Assembly (NCBI GenBank): GCA_963784575.1 | Contig: CAWARU010000001.1 | Location: forward strand, 3,410,001-3,474,000 | Direction of reading: 5' to 3' | Length of the DNA: 64,000 nucleotides | DNA from: CAWARU01 sp963784575 | Lineage (GTDB): Bacteria > Pseudomonadota > Gammaproteobacteria > UBA6186 > Azoamicaceae | Shown here: positions 63,278-64,000 of the stretch, in pieces | How positions within the stretch are numbered: the stretch's first letter is position 1 | Layout: the number at the start of each line of letters is the position of its first letter | Translations under genes and position numbers: made by a program | Notes under the pieces: generated by a model | Told to the model about the DNA's origin: nothing | The model's input: only the letters and a program-made list of their open reading frames with translations | The model's database searches: none

Positions 63278-63429
63278 AATTTTTCATGCATGAACCCGTG
63301 TTGATTATCTATGGTCCTACCACTCGCATCGTGCCAGATGAAAGTGTTGAATTCCACCGTCCCCGCTATGCCGAGGAAGGAAGAAAAGCACCAGGTAAGA
63401 AGAGTAGAAGGGCGCCAGCACGCGGATAA
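63268..63429 (+). pseudogene. frameshifted C-terminal segment of the glycine-zipper lipoprotein
   Basis: In the -1 frame relative to the upstream part, the sequence reads KILEFFMHEPVLIIYGPTTR and onward to a Lys/Arg-rich end at 63427. IYGPTTRIVP is the normal end of this lipoprotein family. A one-base loss near 63262-63275 would explain the split. An ATG at 63286 is in this frame but unlikely to be a real start. Confidence 0.7.
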
Positions 63430-63441
63430 AATTAATGTATT

Positions 63442-63467
63442 CCTTCTCCCCATAAATGGGGAGAAGG
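63442..63467. other. perfect hairpin between convergent genes
   Basis: ccttctccccat and atggggagaagg are perfect 12-base complements around an aa centre. No T-run follows on either strand. It lies between the lipoprotein and the convergent last gene, and may stop or stabilise transcripts. Confidence 0.7.
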
Positions 63468-63539
63468 ATATCAGATAGTAGTATTTAGTAATTGTACAGC
63501 TTTATAATTTTAGTTAGTTGTATATGCATTCATTTGATG

Positions 63540-64000
63540 TTATGTCGGTCCTCCTGCAACTGGGCGTTGAAGAGTTGCCTTGTCAAATTCTGGAATATTT
63601 TTCCCCAATTTAGTACCCTTAGACTGAATAAATAAAGAAGTAAAATACTCTGCTGATAGTGTTTCATCTTTAATATGTGCATAGAGCGTTGAATTAGCTT
63701 CAGCTGCCTTTTTCTCATCGCTCGGGTCTAATATAATTTTTACCCCAGTCATCTTTGCTGCTTGTAGCAGTTTTAATACCGTTGGCCCTTCGCCGCAGGG
63801 GTCTAACTCAAGAGGGGAAAATTGCTTATACAACATGCAGAAGGAAATGAAGGATGCATCAGAGGAATTCCTAGTTAAGGTTGCACTCATGACGCCATTG
63901 GTTTGACTATATTCAAAGGTTAATCTATCAGGTTGGGCGCTCCCTTCATGATGAAAGTCAAATTGCATTTGTGTTGAACTCGATGTTTGTGCTGTAACCA
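63540..64000 (-). CDS. hypothetical protein, 5' end outside the window
   Basis: The frame is open to the right edge of the window. An internal ATG at 63968 would give 142 residues, but coding sense continues upstream (VTAQTSSTQ), so the gene is most likely partial. Residues visible include FHHEGSAQPDRLTFEYSQ and LLQAAKMTGVKIILDPSDEKKAAEANS. No family recognised; no membrane segment. Confidence 0.65.
   Translation of the reverse strand, partial: VTAQTSSSTQMQFDFHHEGSAQPDRLTFEYSQTNGVMSATLTRNSSDASFISFCMLYKQFSPLELDPCGEGPTVLKLLQAAKMTGVKIILDPSDEKKAAEANSTLYAHIKDETLSAEYFTSLFIQSKGTKLGKNIPEFDKATLQRPVAGGPT

Noticed and set aside
1..64000. CRISPR array, rRNA or tRNA genes
   Set aside because: No regularly spaced direct repeats and no recognisable rRNA or tRNA sequence were seen on either strand by eye; a covariance-model scan would be needed to exclude a tRNA.

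Overview
The window looks like part of the chromosome of an intracellular gammaproteobacterium of the order Legionellales (Legionella/Coxiella/Rickettsiella/Berkiella-like; I do not assign a genus). Three things point there: a Dot/Icm type IVB secretion block (dotA, icmV, icmW, icmX), a Tlc-type ATP/ADP translocase typical of obligate intracellular bacteria, and many eukaryote-like proteins (two leucine-rich repeat proteins, an ankyrin protein, a Sel1 protein, a kinesin-light-chain-type TPR protein ending in a CaaX box, and an exported classical tyrosine phosphatase). Housekeeping genes (rpsB-tsf-pyrH-frr-uppS-cdsA, map, ppsA/ppsR, prpBCD, nagZ, tag) are ordinary gammaproteobacterial types. 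The DNA is AT-rich with wide spacers in the accessory parts.

Layout. 0-8.2 kb: an unknown gene, then icmV-dotA on the minus strand diverging from icmW - small exported protein - icmX - polytopic membrane protein on the plus strand. icmX carries two compensating frameshifts. 8.2-12.9 kb: a minus-strand accessory group with a degenerate serine recombinase, a 146-bp MITE, a transposase-like zinc-ribbon protein and a cytochrome P450. 13-18.7 kb: map, then the translation/envelope operon rpsB to cdsA. 18.8-30.8 kb: accessory island with an Rpn/PD-(D/E)XK transposase-like gene, several large unrecognised proteins (effector candidates), a DUF4143 ATPase remnant, a RelE/HigB-type toxin-antitoxin pair and a Sel1 protein. 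30.8-35 kb: MFS drug exporter, two-gene ABC-2 exporter, secreted tyrosine phosphatase. 35-40.5 kb: a frameshifted and C-terminally truncated AddA/RecB-like helicase abutting two LRR genes. 40.8-50.2 kb: nucleotide translocase, CaaX TPR protein, amino-acid permease, prpB-prpC-prpD (a second MITE lies between prpB and prpC) and a DUF3775 gene. 50.2-59.5 kb: a PilJ-like chemoreceptor, nagZ, ankyrin/F-box-like protein, and the divergent ppsR/ppsA pair. 59.5-64 kb: a KE-rich protein with a HicA-like C-terminal domain, a second unknown, tag, a frameshifted glycine-zipper lipoprotein and a gene running off the right edge.

How it fits together: the Dot/Icm machine would deliver the eukaryote-like proteins; the translocase, amino-acid permease, methylcitrate cycle and PEP synthase suggest a cell importing host ATP and amino acids while keeping propionate/odd-chain and gluconeogenic capacity. 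Repeats are a notable layer: two copies of one TA-flanked MITE, one copy and a solo end of a second MITE-like element, three short GGATTCC palindromes, and a hexanucleotide array inside ppsA. Four frameshifts (two in icmX, one each in the helicase and the lipoprotein) are either real decay or uncorrected indels; reads are needed to decide.
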